Assembly: GCA_030407315.1 (NCBI GenBank) | Contig: JALQPE010000380.1 | Coordinates: forward strand, 1-57,395 | DNA length: 57,395 bases | DNA from: Asparagopsis taxiformis | Taxonomy: Eukaryota; Rhodophyta; Florideophyceae; Bonnemaisoniales; Bonnemaisoniaceae | Reading direction: 5' to 3' | Part shown: piece by piece, positions 20,700-31,955 of the stretch | Layout: every line of letters starts with the position of its first letter | How positions within the stretch are numbered: the stretch's first letter is position 1 | Notes under the pieces: model-generated | Database searches by the model: none | What the model was told of the DNA's origin: nothing | Seen by the model: the letters and a program-made list of their open reading frames with translations, nothing else | Translations under genes and position numbers: made by a program

Positions 20700-21710
20700 T
20701 CCTTCACGCGAACCCCAGATAAAAGAATGATGTCACCTGATGACGATGACCCGGAAACGGATGGCAAGATGACAGAGTGTCAGTGTCACACAGTGTGGAT
20801 GACAGGATGTCAGTGACTAGATGACACAGTGTCGGCGCGGAGCGGCGACAGAGGTGCGCGGCGGCGAGGAGGAACGCGGTGATGGTCGCGAGAGCGTGGA
20901 GGAGACGCTCAGCAAGACCGCGGAAGTGCGGGAAGGCGCAGAACGGAAGAAACGCGCGCAAACGAAGAGACGAGAAAACGAGGCGAGAACGAGACGAAAT
21001 AGGTAAGAGAACGCCGACGCAAACGACGCACTTACCGAAGCGCGAGAGATATTGAGATGACCTACGAGCGCGCTGGGCCCATAACCTGTTGGAACGAAAT
21101 GGTCGCTTGCCCAGCGTTTATTGAATCTGCGAGCTCACTACATTATTTGTATTCTCGCCGAGGTGCGTCGGCGGTGCTAAGGACAGCCTGTTAATGGCTG
21201 CTCCAGACAGTCTGTCACTGACAGTCTGTCCTGGTAAGCACCCGCTGCCAATCTGGTACACGTGGGCTTCTCTATCATATCGTCCACACGAGTACACTAA
21301 TCATAACATTTTCCCTGTGCCATGATGGCAACCCATCCTGGCTTTTCTAATTACTAATTGAAAGTATGACAAACAAATTGAAACTTCAGACGCTATTTCC
21401 TCCATGAAGAAAGGTCGTAGAAGCTTCGGAGAAGTTGTTACCCGACTAATTCGGGCATGCTGAACATGATGAGATAGGTTTCGGAGCGCCTAGAGCACTC
21501 CTTCTAGGAGAAATCGAGGGTTAAAGTTTTCTCACGTAACTGAGCCCCTCAGGGCCTATTACAGTGAGTGCTTCAACCGTTTTTCAACGAGGAACACGAT
21601 GAGCCATATTTCAAGGCTCCTAGAGGACTCCTTCATCGAGATTTTCACAGGATATTCTCGAGATTGAGTGCTTCTGTTGCTGCGACTCAATTATTCGCAA
21701 CAGTTCACCC
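20700..21710. other. Gene-free stretch with short repeats
   Basis: GATGACA/GTGTCAGTG motifs recur at 20765-20835, and a GACAGTCTGTC repeat lies at 21205-21230. No ORF with a recognisable domain was found. Confidence 0.4.
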
Positions 21711-22340
21711 ATGCACCAGGTGCCAACCAACCGCGACCGCACACAATTGCAAAGAAGCCTACAAAGTAGAGACGAACGCACTGCCCATGCAGATGCGGAC
21801 CAAAGTCCCAACCCCGACAGGGCTCATCCATCGCACAGGCGAACAACTCGCAAGAGTGTGGCAGGCACTGACGCCACAGACCAAGCCCAAAGGCATCCGA
21901 CTCGCGGAAACGCGAACAAGCGACGCTTAAGTGAAGCACGCGTACGGACGCCGACTCCTCCTCAACGAGAGGCAAACCCTCAAGCAGGAACGAAACCGGG
22001 CACCCGACCGAACTGGGAACAAGCAGCACTCCCTGAAGGGACGAAGGAAACCCCAGAGGGAAGTTGCGATGCCAAATGCGCAACCTCGGATGAGGAGTAT
22101 CCCATCGATGATCTTATAGCCTACGTCACTGACGACGATGGGGAACAATGGTTCCTTGTGAAGTGGTATGGCTACCGCAAGCCAACATGGACGCAACGAG
22201 CGAATGTTCCCCCCGAATGGGCATCACGGTACTTCCGTCGTACGCAACACCGTAAGGGTGACAGGCCACCGCGTCGAACACGCACGTGCACACCCAGAAG
22301 TGGGAAGAAGTCGCATAACCCCTCAGGGACGAGAACCTAA
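21711..22340 (+). CDS. Chromodomain-containing ORF (possible chromovirus integrase tail)
   Basis: A 209-codon frame. The first ~120 residues are basic and disordered. Residues about 128-178 form a chromodomain: IDDLIAYVTDDDGEQW, FLVKWYGY, then PTWTQRANVPPEW and RYF, with the aromatic-cage type positions partly kept. A basic tail follows. Chromodomains bind methylated histone tails and often end Ty3/gypsy integrases, but no integrase core is seen upstream. The frame's first codon is ATG, but the true 5' end is uncertain. It could be a retroelement remnant or an independent reader protein in an epigenetic-modifier-rich region. Confidence 0.5.
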   Translation: MHQVPTNRDRTQLQRSLQSRDERTAHADADQSPNPDRAHPSHRRTTRKSVAGTDATDQAQRHPTRGNANKRRLSEARVRTPTPPQREANPQAGTKPGTRPNWEQAALPEGTKETPEGSCDAKCATSDEEYPIDDLIAYVTDDDGEQWFLVKWYGYRKPTWTQRANVPPEWASRYFRRTQHRKGDRPPRRTRTCTPRSGKKSHNPSGTRT

Positions 22341-22499
22341 CAAGGTATCCACCGCGTGGAGCTACCGAGCCTCGGAAGGTCAGCCCAGAAAGGGCGCACT
22401 TTATCACCGCCAAACCGGAGCCATTGTGGAAATTAAGATTTTTCGAAAAAATGGAAATCTGGCTAACAGGGCTTTTCAACAAACAACACTACTGAGTTT

Positions 22500-22870
22500 G
22501 AGATTAGAAAATGTAGTAAATTTACTGCCTGAGGCAGTAAAAAACACTGCCTGAGCAATTTGGTGCCTGAGGCAGTAAAATTACTATTTTAATTTTTTCA
22601 GTTCTAGTGCCGCAGGCAGTAAAATACAAAATTTCCTGGCAGTAAGGTATGTAGCAGAATTCAGTACTGTATGATAGCAAATTCTAGTAATTTTTGCTGG
22701 TACCACAGGGCAGTAGTGCAATGCAGTGATTTTTGATGATTTTTGCAATGGAATGTACTGCCATACAGTACTGCCCTGGCAAATGAACAGGAACTAGAAT
22801 CGGGCAGTAAAATGTACTGGCTCGGGCAGTGAATAGCACTGCCTGGAAGTACTGCCGTAATAATAATTGG
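22500..22870. repeat. GGCAGTA/ACTGCC-rich array, small copy
   Basis: GGCAGTAAAA, ACTGCCTGAG and related words recur about every 20-40 bp on both strands, giving many short inverted repeats. The same vocabulary fills 48860-50050. No coding potential was seen. DNA from 22870 to 23178 holds nothing recognisable. Confidence 0.65.
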
Positions 22871-23178
22871 TGATCAGCATTTTCTGAGATACAACATTGC
22901 AATAGTTGTCCAGGATAGGGTTGTACAATGTGTTCGCATGTGAGTTCAAGTAGAGAAGAGAGGAAACTATTCTGAAGCTACTAGTACTGAGAAGTGTAGA
23001 GGATGCATGGTCACATGGAAATGACCGTTACAAAAAAGGTAGGAGAAAATCGGTCGTTTTCCGAGGATATGAGTAGAGTAGTTGGCATTATTTGTTACTA
23101 TTGCTAGCATTCTCGTTGCAGGAAAATCGTCTGGAGTGACACTTTGCAATTGGAACGAGAGGCGAAGTTTGACGGAAG

Positions 23179-24700
23179 ATGGAATCTCAGCGTCGAGAGC
23201 AAAATCCAATCGACTGCCTAGCAGGGATTATTCGAGAGGGATTCAGGACAGTGACTGGGGAAGTTCGTCGTATTGGGGAGAGGATGGATGAAATCGACGA
23301 TGATCGAACGTCCCAACGCCAGCAAATCGAAAAGCTGATGAGTCGCGTCGAGTTTATTGTAACGGAACTACAGGGTGTGAAAGACATCTGTGATGGTTTA
23401 TTACAGCAGAGTCAGGGCAATTCGAAGAAGGGGATGACTGACAAGGACAGGGACCGTTTGCGCATCTCGCAGTCAGCAGAACTATCGTTTTCTTACAATT
23501 TCTGTGTGCAGTATTTGGAACTGTTGTACCTTTGCTGGTCGACAAGATTGATGCTGGGGCGACAATTTACACCAACCAAGGAATCTACGACCTCCGTGGG
23601 TGCAGGTTGCTCTCTGCAATGATGTTTGCGAAGCAGAGCAATGACAAGAGGGATGTGTTCCAATCCAATACCGGAAAGAACAACATCGAGCTTCGATTCC
23701 AAGTGGTGATGTCTCTCCTGCGGAACATTCAGAAGGAAAAGTCGGGTACAGGCCGTACAGTGGAAGGCTCGAGCTCTGGACGCGATTCGAATGCGTTCAA
23801 CGTCTGGAAGGAGAACAAGTACATTCCGGACAAAATAATCGAAGAAGTTGTTTATGGTGCCACTGGCGATGGCCGAAACCAGCCTGCAGGAAGCATTGAC
23901 GGAGGGGCTAGGAAGCGGAGGAAAACAGATGGAATGGTGGACAGTTGAGCAAGCGTGAAATATCTTTGGCTGTTACGAAAGTTGCGCTGACAAAGGTGCT
24001 CGGTTTCCTGAACAAGTCTAGAGAGCAGGTGCGCCATCGATTCCTTGTCGAACTGGGGTTCGCTCTAGTCTTGGAAACGGACGCCTCTATCACTTTCGAG
24101 TTTCCAACTCACGATCTCATTCGAGATATGGATGTTATCCCCGATACCCGTGTGACCAACGGAAATCTAAGGCCTGAGGAACGGAAAGTTGTGGATGACA
24201 AGAATTCCGAGATCTTGATACAATTCATCGCTGAGCGGAAAGAGATGGTTGTCATCATTCAGTACGAAGTCGAGATATCGGGATGTGTGGCCAAAAGGAT
24301 GATTCGAAGGAGAATCAATATCCTGGAGGTAGCCCTGAACACTGCAATTGCTTTCCTTCAATGCACGAGTAGAATGGTTTTCCTGCGACGTTCCTGCAAT
24401 TCACTCAGATTTGTCTATGCAATCGCTTCCGGGATTCTAGGAATTTTCAAGGTACAATCAGGTCAGACCTTCGAAGAAAGTGTACAAGACGAGCTCAAAC
24501 AATTAGGAAAGGCGATGTTGCCGAGTGAGCGAATCTGTAAGAGGCATCTCTGCGAAGATGTACTGACAATTACTAACGAAAAATTCGATGAACAACACTT
24601 GGAACAGCGTAGTACCGCGTTTGAGGAGGATAGCGGACATGGAAATGAAGAAGATGGGAGTGAAAGCTACGTTGAAGTTTTCCTTGATGAGGAAGATTGA
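23179..24700 (+). CDS. Coiled-coil protein of the repeated gene set (block B), two frame breaks
   Basis: ATG at 23179 (MESQRREQNP). A short coiled coil at 23240-23390 (GERMDEIDDDRTSQRQQIEK) is followed by a shifted frame from about 23480 with a hydrophobic segment (IVFLQFLCAVFGTVVPLL). A conserved block then leads to a basic cluster (GGARKRRKTDGM), and a last frame from 23945 ends in a Glu/Asp-rich tail. Each shift needs one added base. MVVIIQYEVEISGCV matches LHVQVTYKVQVSGGI in the block C paralogue at 34615-36438. It converges on the Tudor-like gene, as its paralogue does in block C. The basic cluster suggests nuclear action. No known family. Confidence 0.5.
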
Positions 24701-25305
24701 TAATGGAAGCGGATAAGTAAAGTTTCATAACCTTTGAAGTAAAATAATTTCGAGGCAGACTGAGGAGAAATAGAAACCTTTAGATATGAAACTGTCTAGG
24801 ATATGAGTGGAAAAGGTGCACCCTAGCATGCTACGTACTACATGGTGTACTGGAAACAATAGCTATCGTTTTTATTTTTCAACTCACTCTGCGACTAGAA
24901 AGCGTCATGTCTACTACGGGTAAGAGTTTTACCCTGTCATTGAGCACGCCTCTAGTAGCTTCGGGGCCTGTGCAGTCCCATCCAATGCCGTAGCTCCACC
25001 TGGCAGAGTAGTGCGGAAAATAATACCGGGTATTATTTTGAGGAATATTTTGCCAAGTGGAGGGCAATTATTCGTACCGACTACAGGCGATCCCTGGACG
25101 AAACCTAAGAATAATACCCGGTATTATTTTCAGGTATATTTTGCCAAGTGGAGGGCAATCATTGTTACAGAATGCAGACAGTCCCTGGACGAAGGAAGAG
25201 GCCAGAAAGATACGGAGCATGTATCGATGGTTACCATCGACTTGATCGAGGTTGGCTAATTATGAACAGTCGTGTACACACATCTATAAAAGATAGAAAA
25301 ACGTT
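24701..25305. other. Convergent intergenic region with a duplicated 91-bp unit
   Basis: It lies between the 3' ends of the coiled-coil and Tudor-like genes. Apart from the direct repeat at 25019-25197, nothing is recognised. Confidence 0.5.
25019..25197 (+). repeat. Two direct 91-bp repeats with an AATAATACCCGGTATTATT core
   Basis: Units start at 25019 and 25110. Each has the palindromic core AATAATACCSGGTATTATT, then TATTTTGCCAAGTGGAGGGC and TCCCTGGACGAA. The core resembles AATAATACCCGGTATAG in the direct repeats of block D (55417-55612). Confidence 0.8.
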
Positions 25306-26694
25306 TTACTCTGAGGCGACATCGTGTACGGTAGGATGAGGTGCATAGACAGGGGAACTATTCTGTCCAACGATAACGTCATGTCCAATTGTGTCTAGCT
25401 CGCTGCAGATGGTGTGTCCACTGAAAATGCATGCTGGGAGGTTCAAGTATGCAGTTCTCAACACAACATTCTTGAGAACGCGCTCGAAAGTTCCATATGG
25501 ACGAGGGCCTTGAACAGGTTTCCAGGTCAGTGAGAACGAGTTGGCCAGTTTGAAATTTTTGCTGTCCGGCAGCTCAAAGTTCTCCTGCATTTCTCGACTT
25601 GAGAGGAAGCGAGCTTCCAAAGGATACGAATAGCTGCAATTGACATAGTCGTATTCATCAGATTCTCGAGTAAGAACGACAGTACTACTCATGTTTTCAG
25701 ATCTCCTGTATAAAGAGGAACCAATAAGAACAGCCTTTGTAGATGGAATAGAATCTTCTGAAGCACTGTCTGCTAGAGTTCCCAAAACTCTAATGACAGA
25801 AGACCCAGAATCGTGTCGTGTTTTCTTCCACTTGAGGATAGTAGAGTTCGTGCATGTAGACATGGAAGGAGCTAAAGTACTGCAGAGGTCATAGTATGTC
25901 CCAAAGTGGATCGATAGCTCTTTATCTCTCCCAGTTGAAATTCGAACCGCCTCGACGCTCGGCAGGAAAATTGTGTTTGGGTTGTTCTTCTCTTCGCATA
26001 GCCGGGAGAGTTCTGAAAACTGGTCAAGCGAGCAATCTGCTCTTGCCGTCACATAGTCTTGCACCAAGGAGCTCACTTCTCAGCCTGTTTCAGACCTCGT
26101 GATTTTGGAGGACAAGGGTTTGTCCAGTTTTAAGCCAACTCTCTGGAACAGGTAGTCGCACACAATGTTTCCGAAGATGGGTCCAGTAGAGCTTGATGAA
26201 CCGCGACAGTTGAGAATCTGCCTTTCGAGGTAGGATACCTTTTGAAACAGCTTGGATATGTCCTCATTGATGTTAGGACCAGGAGAACTATCATCGCAAA
26301 CTAAGCGTGGCTCGGACTTGGATCGACTCAACATGTTTTCTTTGCAGTCTTTTTTATGGAAACTGTCTTCACCCGCAGACGAGATCGTCTGCTCTAGTGC
26401 TAGTTGCTCTCCAAACCTCCAACGTAGCATGTTTCCAGAGTCAATGTCCAGCAGCGAATTGTTCTTGAATAATTTTGCTGTAGAGACTGACTGGTCGAAA
26501 CCGTGTTCAGATTGATATTGCAGCGTAACAAACAAGTTTCCAGTCAAACGATGTTCTCCGGACGCGTCCGGCTTGGCAGTACTCAAAACTTTGGCGCCCC
26601 ACCAAACCTTTTTCTTTTTCCTTCCTCTCGTTTGTAAACTCCATTCTACTTCAATGACTGATCCTTCGGAGACAAAGCCTGTTGGGTCTTGCAT
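25306..26694 (-). CDS. Tudor-like/coiled-coil protein of the repeated gene set (block B), one in-frame TGA
   Basis: ATG at 26694. Residues 8-40 (EGSVIEVEWSL, then KVWWGAKVL) look like the first strands of a Tudor/Agenet-type barrel, as in the paralogue at 32929 (GSQIDVWFQVGDDAIWW). A WRFGEQ stretch, a Ser-rich linker and a short coiled coil (ISKLFQKVSYLERQIL) follow. One TGA at 26080-26082 stops the frame; the same frame continues for 256 codons with the C-terminal domain (TFERVLKNVVLRTAYLNLPACIF). The stop could be a real truncation or a base error. Tudor-like folds usually read methyl-Arg or methyl-Lys, which would suit an element that also carries a SET domain. The Tudor call is by pattern only. 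Confidence 0.45.
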
Positions 26695-27426
26695 AATGGG
26701 TATTCCCAGGAAAAGAATGGAAGAGGTATCGACTGAGGAAACAGGAAAGATGACGAAACTGTACAGCTTGTATCCGTGTGGAATGATAGAGAGAAAATTG
26801 GTAGGTTACTATTTTTATACTTGCATAACTCGTAACGGTTATAAATTACTAACACCTGTCCCAAGCGACATGGGAGACCAACATCGTGATGATCATCTCT
26901 CTTGAACATTCATCACCATATAATAAAGATCTTATTCCGAGCTGCTCGAAGCCATTACCAGTAGATTGGGTGTATTTTTCGCTGTGGCAATATAACGGAA
27001 CCTAGACGTGTATGTATAAACAGACGCAGGGATCGAGAATGATGCAGTGAAATCAATGTGTATATTTATATACTGGTTGTAAGAACGAGTCTACAAGTTC
27101 GAACAGAAGATGAAGTCCTCTCAAGAGATTGGTTTTGAAATCTCCGATGGCAGATTTCAAACTCAATCTCTCGAGGGGACTTCAAATTCAAAACAAAACA
27201 TGGAAATGTCCGTTGGCGAAATAATTGTATTGAAAGGCCGCCGAAGAACCTAATTATTCCTCATTACGTACCCTACCTAGCCAAAGTATACCTGAAAATA
27301 TTCAGGTTAACTCTTTAACTGTGCATTTAAAGTTTATCAAGATTGTTGCCGAAGGTTTTTAACGGCATGTAGGAGAGAAGATTGTTTTCTGCTGGTGGCT
27401 GATTGAGGTGAAGAATCTATTTCTCG
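26695..27426. other. Divergent promoter region between Tudor-like and ParB-like genes
   Basis: AT-rich, no gene. It contains an imperfect hairpin with 32-bp arms at 27112-27183 and should hold the 5' ends of both flanking genes. A bidirectional promoter is likely, but no clear TATA box was assigned. Confidence 0.4.
27112..27183. repeat. Imperfect inverted repeat, 32-bp arms, 8-bp loop
   Basis: The left arm 27112-27143 begins GAAGTCCTCTCAAGAGATT. The right arm 27152-27183 is its complement with four mismatches. It lies 240 bp upstream of the ParB-like start. Confidence 0.75.
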
Positions 27427-28044
27427 ATGGCCTCTGAGAAGAGAAATCCAGCGAGCACCTCTGGGCGTCCCCTTCATGGTGAGCGGCGCAATGGGCTATT
27501 GCACATCGACCCATTCAAGATCAAAAGATATGTCGAGATTCGAGAAATCGACTACAGGCACGTCGATGTTATTGCCGAGAGCATTCAGGTTTACGGCTAC
27601 AATGACAACAACCCAATTACCGGTCGGATCATTGCCGGTGAGGTAGAGGTGCTGGATGGTGCGCATCGTTCGAAAGCTGTAATCAAGCTCATAGAGAACG
27701 GTGAGCTTCCGCGTGATTTCACTGTTCCTATGATTGAAGAAGAAGTCGACATATCTCCGATTACAAGTGCTGCTTTCCTTCTAGATAGTGTGAAAGCATC
27801 AAACGCGAAGGCGAACGATATGGCATCGAGGCAGAAGAGGATGACTTTCATTGAGTACCTGAATCTTACTTTAGATCTTAGAGATGGGTACTGGGAGCGA
27901 AACGCAGGTGAAAAACAAGGAAGCTCAAGCATGGTTACAATTCGCGACGTGAATATGCCATCCATTAGGCGATGGCTCGCCGTGGGATCTCAGCGCGAAG
28001 ATTTGGCAGAAACTGTGCTGAGGCAGCCACAGTACGAGAGTTGA
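27427..28044 (+). CDS. ParB-like (ParB/Srx fold) protein, block B
   Basis: ATG at 27427, 205 residues, uninterrupted. Residues 23-60 (LLHIDPFKIKRYVEIREIDYRH) match the start of ParB-type N-terminal domains. The signature EVLDGAHRSKAV follows at about 75-86, with the DGxHRxxA motif that binds phosphate or nucleotide in ParB and sulfiredoxin relatives. A helical second region includes KRMTFIEYLNLTLDLRDGYW and PSIRRWLA. It is shorter than the block A and C versions, which carry an extra C-terminal domain. It precedes the methyltransferase-SET gene by 58 bp in the same orientation. That recalls phage and bacterial ParB-methylase pairs or fusions, here in a eukaryotic setting. It may act as CTP switch, nuclease or targeting subunit; untested. 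Confidence 0.65.
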   Translation: MASEKRNPASTSGRPLHGERRNGLLHIDPFKIKRYVEIREIDYRHVDVIAESIQVYGYNDNNPITGRIIAGEVEVLDGAHRSKAVIKLIENGELPRDFTVPMIEEEVDISPITSAAFLLDSVKASNAKANDMASRQKRMTFIEYLNLTLDLRDGYWERNAGEKQGSSSMVTIRDVNMPSIRRWLAVGSQREDLAETVLRQPQYES

Positions 28045-28101
28045 TTGTCAATTCTTCGTGTGCTTCGCCCCTACAGTCGCATAGAAGAACCCAATCCCAA
28101 A

Positions 28102-30548
28102 ATGGTTCGCTGTCTGTGGCAGTTGTTCTGTATTGTATGGGGAAGGCCGGTGGAAGTTCAGAACAATTTTGCGATGAAGGAGTTTCCCACATCTCTCGAG
28201 AAAAGAGCATCAGTCGGCGAGCAGTTGTTTGGGATGTCTACAAGTGGTGAAATTGCTTCTCCATTGTGTCGCAAAGTCCTCACCTGTGAGTATTTTCGTT
28301 CTGGAAGAAGTGCACAGGGTAGAACATTAACAGAAGAAGACAAAGTATGTGGAAGGCTGATGTTTATGATTTCATTTGTGCACATTGCCCTCACTAGACG
28401 CAGAAATGCACCCATTCGCCGGGGTAGGAAGCGTCGTAGAACTGGGAGGGATATAGCGAATTCTACATTCGCCCCTTTCCAGAGCACAAGAGCAAACGGA
28501 GAGTCTGTGGGTGTCGTTTTGGAAAGGGTCATGTCTGCCTGGGATACAACAGCGATGATTCTGGGCTTCGAAAGCGCCTACATGATGTGTCGCCCATACA
28601 TGGTTTTCGACTCTGAGAAATTCCAATTCATCTGTCTTGCTAATCGTACTGACGGGTGGGCACATCCTGACCACTACTCAGATCTTCTGCTTCCGTCCCC
28701 GGTAGTGAAAGTCCGCGAGGATGCAGGTTATCCAGGCACTTTGGATATCTCTGTTGATGCAAGGTTGAGGTCTTTGACAGAAGCCGTACTAGTGTCTGTG
28801 TATGACTGTATGACAGGCATTGATGTATTTGGATCAAGTACGAACCAGATGGAAGGGCTGCGCACTAAATTTTTCCATCAGCCTGACCGATTCGGATTGA
28901 ACGCCTTCATCGAAGCAAGAATTGAACAATCCATCGCATTGGATGGTCACGAAAGACTCAAGGTATGGAAGAACTGGAACCGTGAAATGCGTGTGAAGCC
29001 AGTTGATGTCTGCGACTTGAAAATTCTCTACGAGACTGAACAGCGCAACGCAGCATCCAGATCTCTTTCTCGAGAAAGAGATCGTCTTGAGTCGAATGAA
29101 TCAATGCAGCACAGCACTCGCCGTTTAGGTACAGGTGGAAGGAAACCTACCAATGACTCTGGATCCCAGTATACATCCAGCATGGATGGGAGGGCTTCGT
29201 CCGCAATGGACACGGTTATGCAAGATGTTGCGGAGGATACACCGTCAGCGGAGGCAGTGGGTGAGGAAGAGGGGTACCGGATCATATTGTGCAATTGAAA
29301 AAGGTCATGAAGAGATTTTGCGTGGCTTACAACTGTACAGCCTCGAGGTTAGTGCACCAGGTTAACACTGATTCCATTGGCATGCTTTCAGGGAATACTA
29401 TTGATGGACAAGCACAACTTGTGCTCACCGATCCACCCTTCAACACGCGGAGGGAGAAAGGCAAGACCAATTCAGACTATGATGACATCAATAGCGCACA
29501 AATGTTTCGTACTGGAAAGGACATTTCTCGAATGCTGCGCCCTGGAAGACATGCCCTGATATTTTCCAGTATCAAACAGTTGGTTGGGTGGGGAGAAGCT
29601 CTTCAAAATGCAGAAAGCGGGGAACAATCCATGCGTACAGACGATGTTCCTCTCATTCTAAGACGTCGTCCCTACGTATTCATCCAAAACCCAATGAACA
29701 AATCGTGTTCATTACACAACATTCACGAGTTTGTTGTGCACAGTTTCAAACGTGGGATGGGAGCTGCCGCGTTTGAAATGGTTGATTATTCTTTGCATAA
29801 CCGTGACCTTTCACGACATCCAGGGTACGTGAACGCAATCGACAACTGCCCAAAGCTCGGACCTGGTGAGTCATTGAACTTCGAAGACAAAAGGCTACGT
29901 GCGGAGCAGAAGCCTTTGTCCATACTTCGAGAGCTTATTTCAAGGTTTTCAAAGCCAGGAGACATTGTGGTAGATCTATTCTCCGGAACGTATTCTACTG
30001 CAATAGCTTGCATGACAATGAGAGATGGTCTGTATCGCAAGTTTATTGGATGTGAAAAAGACGCCACATGCCATGGATCAGCTCAGCCGTTGTTGCTGGA
30101 TTGCTTTGTTAGGCAAGGTCGAGATGGAGTTTTTGGGGAGGCAACCAAAAATGACATATCGAGTATTCTCGCTAACAAAGAATGGAATTACTCGATAAGG
30201 AGCAATGTAGGAAGTGAAAGACTTCGACATCGAAGTGATGCGCCTGATGGATTCCCGTCGGTATCTTCACTACCACTGCATATGTTGCGATTTGTCTCCT
30301 CTGTTGCGCGGGATCAAAGCATGCTCCGAAGACTTGCCGAAGTCCCAATGAATGAATGGGGCGTAGAAGATTTAGGCAAGGTTTTCTCCGTTGACCCTCA
30401 GATGATGCTTGCAGTAGATGCCTCCTTTCACAACGTTATTGTTGCTGCATCGACAGTTCGAGAGGGAGGATTGAGGGTTTTTGCCGCAGAAGATTTAGAG
30501 AGGGGCTCTGTTGTTGGATGGTATAATGGGACAATTTTATACGGGAAG
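28102..30548 (+). CDS. DNA methyltransferase-SET fusion, block B, cut inside SET
   Basis: First ATG at 28102 (MVRCLWQLF). The helical N-terminal domain keeps VLERVMSAWDTTAMI and CRPYMVFDSEKF, aligned with the block A and C paralogues. The frame shifts at GGGG 29271-29274; one more G joins it to the methyltransferase. Catalytic motif DPPFN lies at 29430-29444 (Phe for the Tyr of DPPY), and the SAM motif GDIVVDLFSGTYST near 29957-30000. The acidic insert of block A is missing. SET starts at about 30420 (VIVAASTVREGG, then GSVVGWYNGTILYG) and stops at 30548, where an LTR-like sequence begins, removing the INDP and C-terminal Tyr motifs. The SET should be dead; the methylase could persist if the frame break is an error. 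Confidence 0.65.
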
Positions 30549-31955
30549 TGTGGAACGATAGTTCGTTAGACGTAGTAGCTGGTACGAGCTAGTGGACACG
30601 CTGTCCTTAACGAAACGAACGAACAGTCCACCCGCTGGTGTTTGACTGTATGTTAGGTAGAAAGGTAGAGATAGGTTAGCGAGTAGACACGAGCGTCACG
30701 ACGCAACAATCCACGCGAGGATTACGTTCGGTAAACGAGGTGGCACGTCACCGGAGGCGCTCTCAACCCAGCCCGGAGGCACTACACGCAATCAGCCTTA
30801 CGTGCGGCGATGGGTAGGGAGTACGCAGCTCGACGGAGACGAAGCCTCGTTCGGCAAAACGTAAACGTAGAAGTCAGTCGTAGACTAGAGCCGTTGCTCG
30901 TTTGATGAATTGTCCCCTTTCCCTCCCGGCACGATGCCAATACCTATATAGCCACGATGGCATCGCTTTACAGTGTAAACACTGCTCGTAACGTCCCCGA
31001 ATGGGAAAGGACCTTGTGGGTCACACGTAGGGACCCGTTGGTCCGTTGGCCGTTGCCAGTACGTTCGTTGCACACGTGTGCCGGTTGCACGCGCGCATGC
31101 GCCAGCAATGTTCGTGCATTGCTGTCGCCAGTCGTGTCCGCCGAAATTCGAATTCCGCGGAAAACGTAAATATTTGCAATTTCGGAATTGCCACGTATAC
31201 TACACAGCCCCACCCCCACACGTGGACGTCCCGGCCACGCGAGGCCCGTCAGGACGCGCCTGAGACACGGGGCCGTGGCGCCTTTTCGGGTACAACTGCG
31301 GACGTGGCAGTTGTCCCGAAAAATCTCGTTTAAACGTACGCGGCCCGGTTGGCTGATCGAATCGCCACGGCGCCGGAGCGCGCGCGTGCGCTCCGGCTAT
31401 TTCGTAATCATCGAGGCCCGCCCGTTGGCATCGTTCGTCAATGCCTCGCTTAGGCGTTTCCCTGCAACGAATGCAGTGTCCAATTCCACCACGCGGGTGT
31501 GCTTCAATTCAGCGCGATACGTGCGCAGGCCGCGGCCCTTTCGTGAATCTGCCTGCGGGCATTACGACAACCGTCGTCCGAAGGTTATTTAAGCCGCGGC
31601 TTAACGTGATAGCGATCGTCGCTCACCCTTCCTCTCACCATCGTCATCCAGGCCGTTGCCTCTCCGTTCTTCCTTATCTCTTTCCCCCGCTAGGTACTAC
31701 TACCTCCGTTCCTTTCGTTCTCTTGTTTCGTCTAGCCCGCGTGGCTCTCGTCGTCGTGCTCGTTGCACTCGTCGGAATTATCGTGTACAGCGTAACCACG
31801 ATGGTTACGACTCGTAGTACCGATACTAACACTCCGCGGCCCGCCGGCTCTGCTGGAGGTGGAGCGAGGAACCCTTCGCAGGGCGCTCCCTCCCTCGTCG
31901 GGGCCGGTGTGCCGCCAGCGACGGAAGCGTCACAGGATAAGCAATTTTTTGAAAA
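30549..31955 (+). mobile_element. LTR-like insertion with a gag-like start, truncated
   Basis: SET homology ends abruptly at a TGTGGAACG. The following ~1.25 kb is non-coding, GC-richer than its surroundings and rich in CpG. It contains TATATAG near 30942 and TATTTAAG near 31586. An ATG at 31801 opens MVTTRSTDTNTPRPAGS, a gag-like beginning that is lost after about 31955. This looks like a 5' LTR/leader plus gag start of a retrotransposon cut off downstream. No primer-binding site or second LTR was found, so the class is uncertain. Confidence 0.35.

Noticed and set aside
26080..26082. TGA as selenocysteine in the Tudor-like gene
   Set aside because: No SECIS-like structure was recognised and the position is not in a redox motif; a point change or sequence error is simpler.
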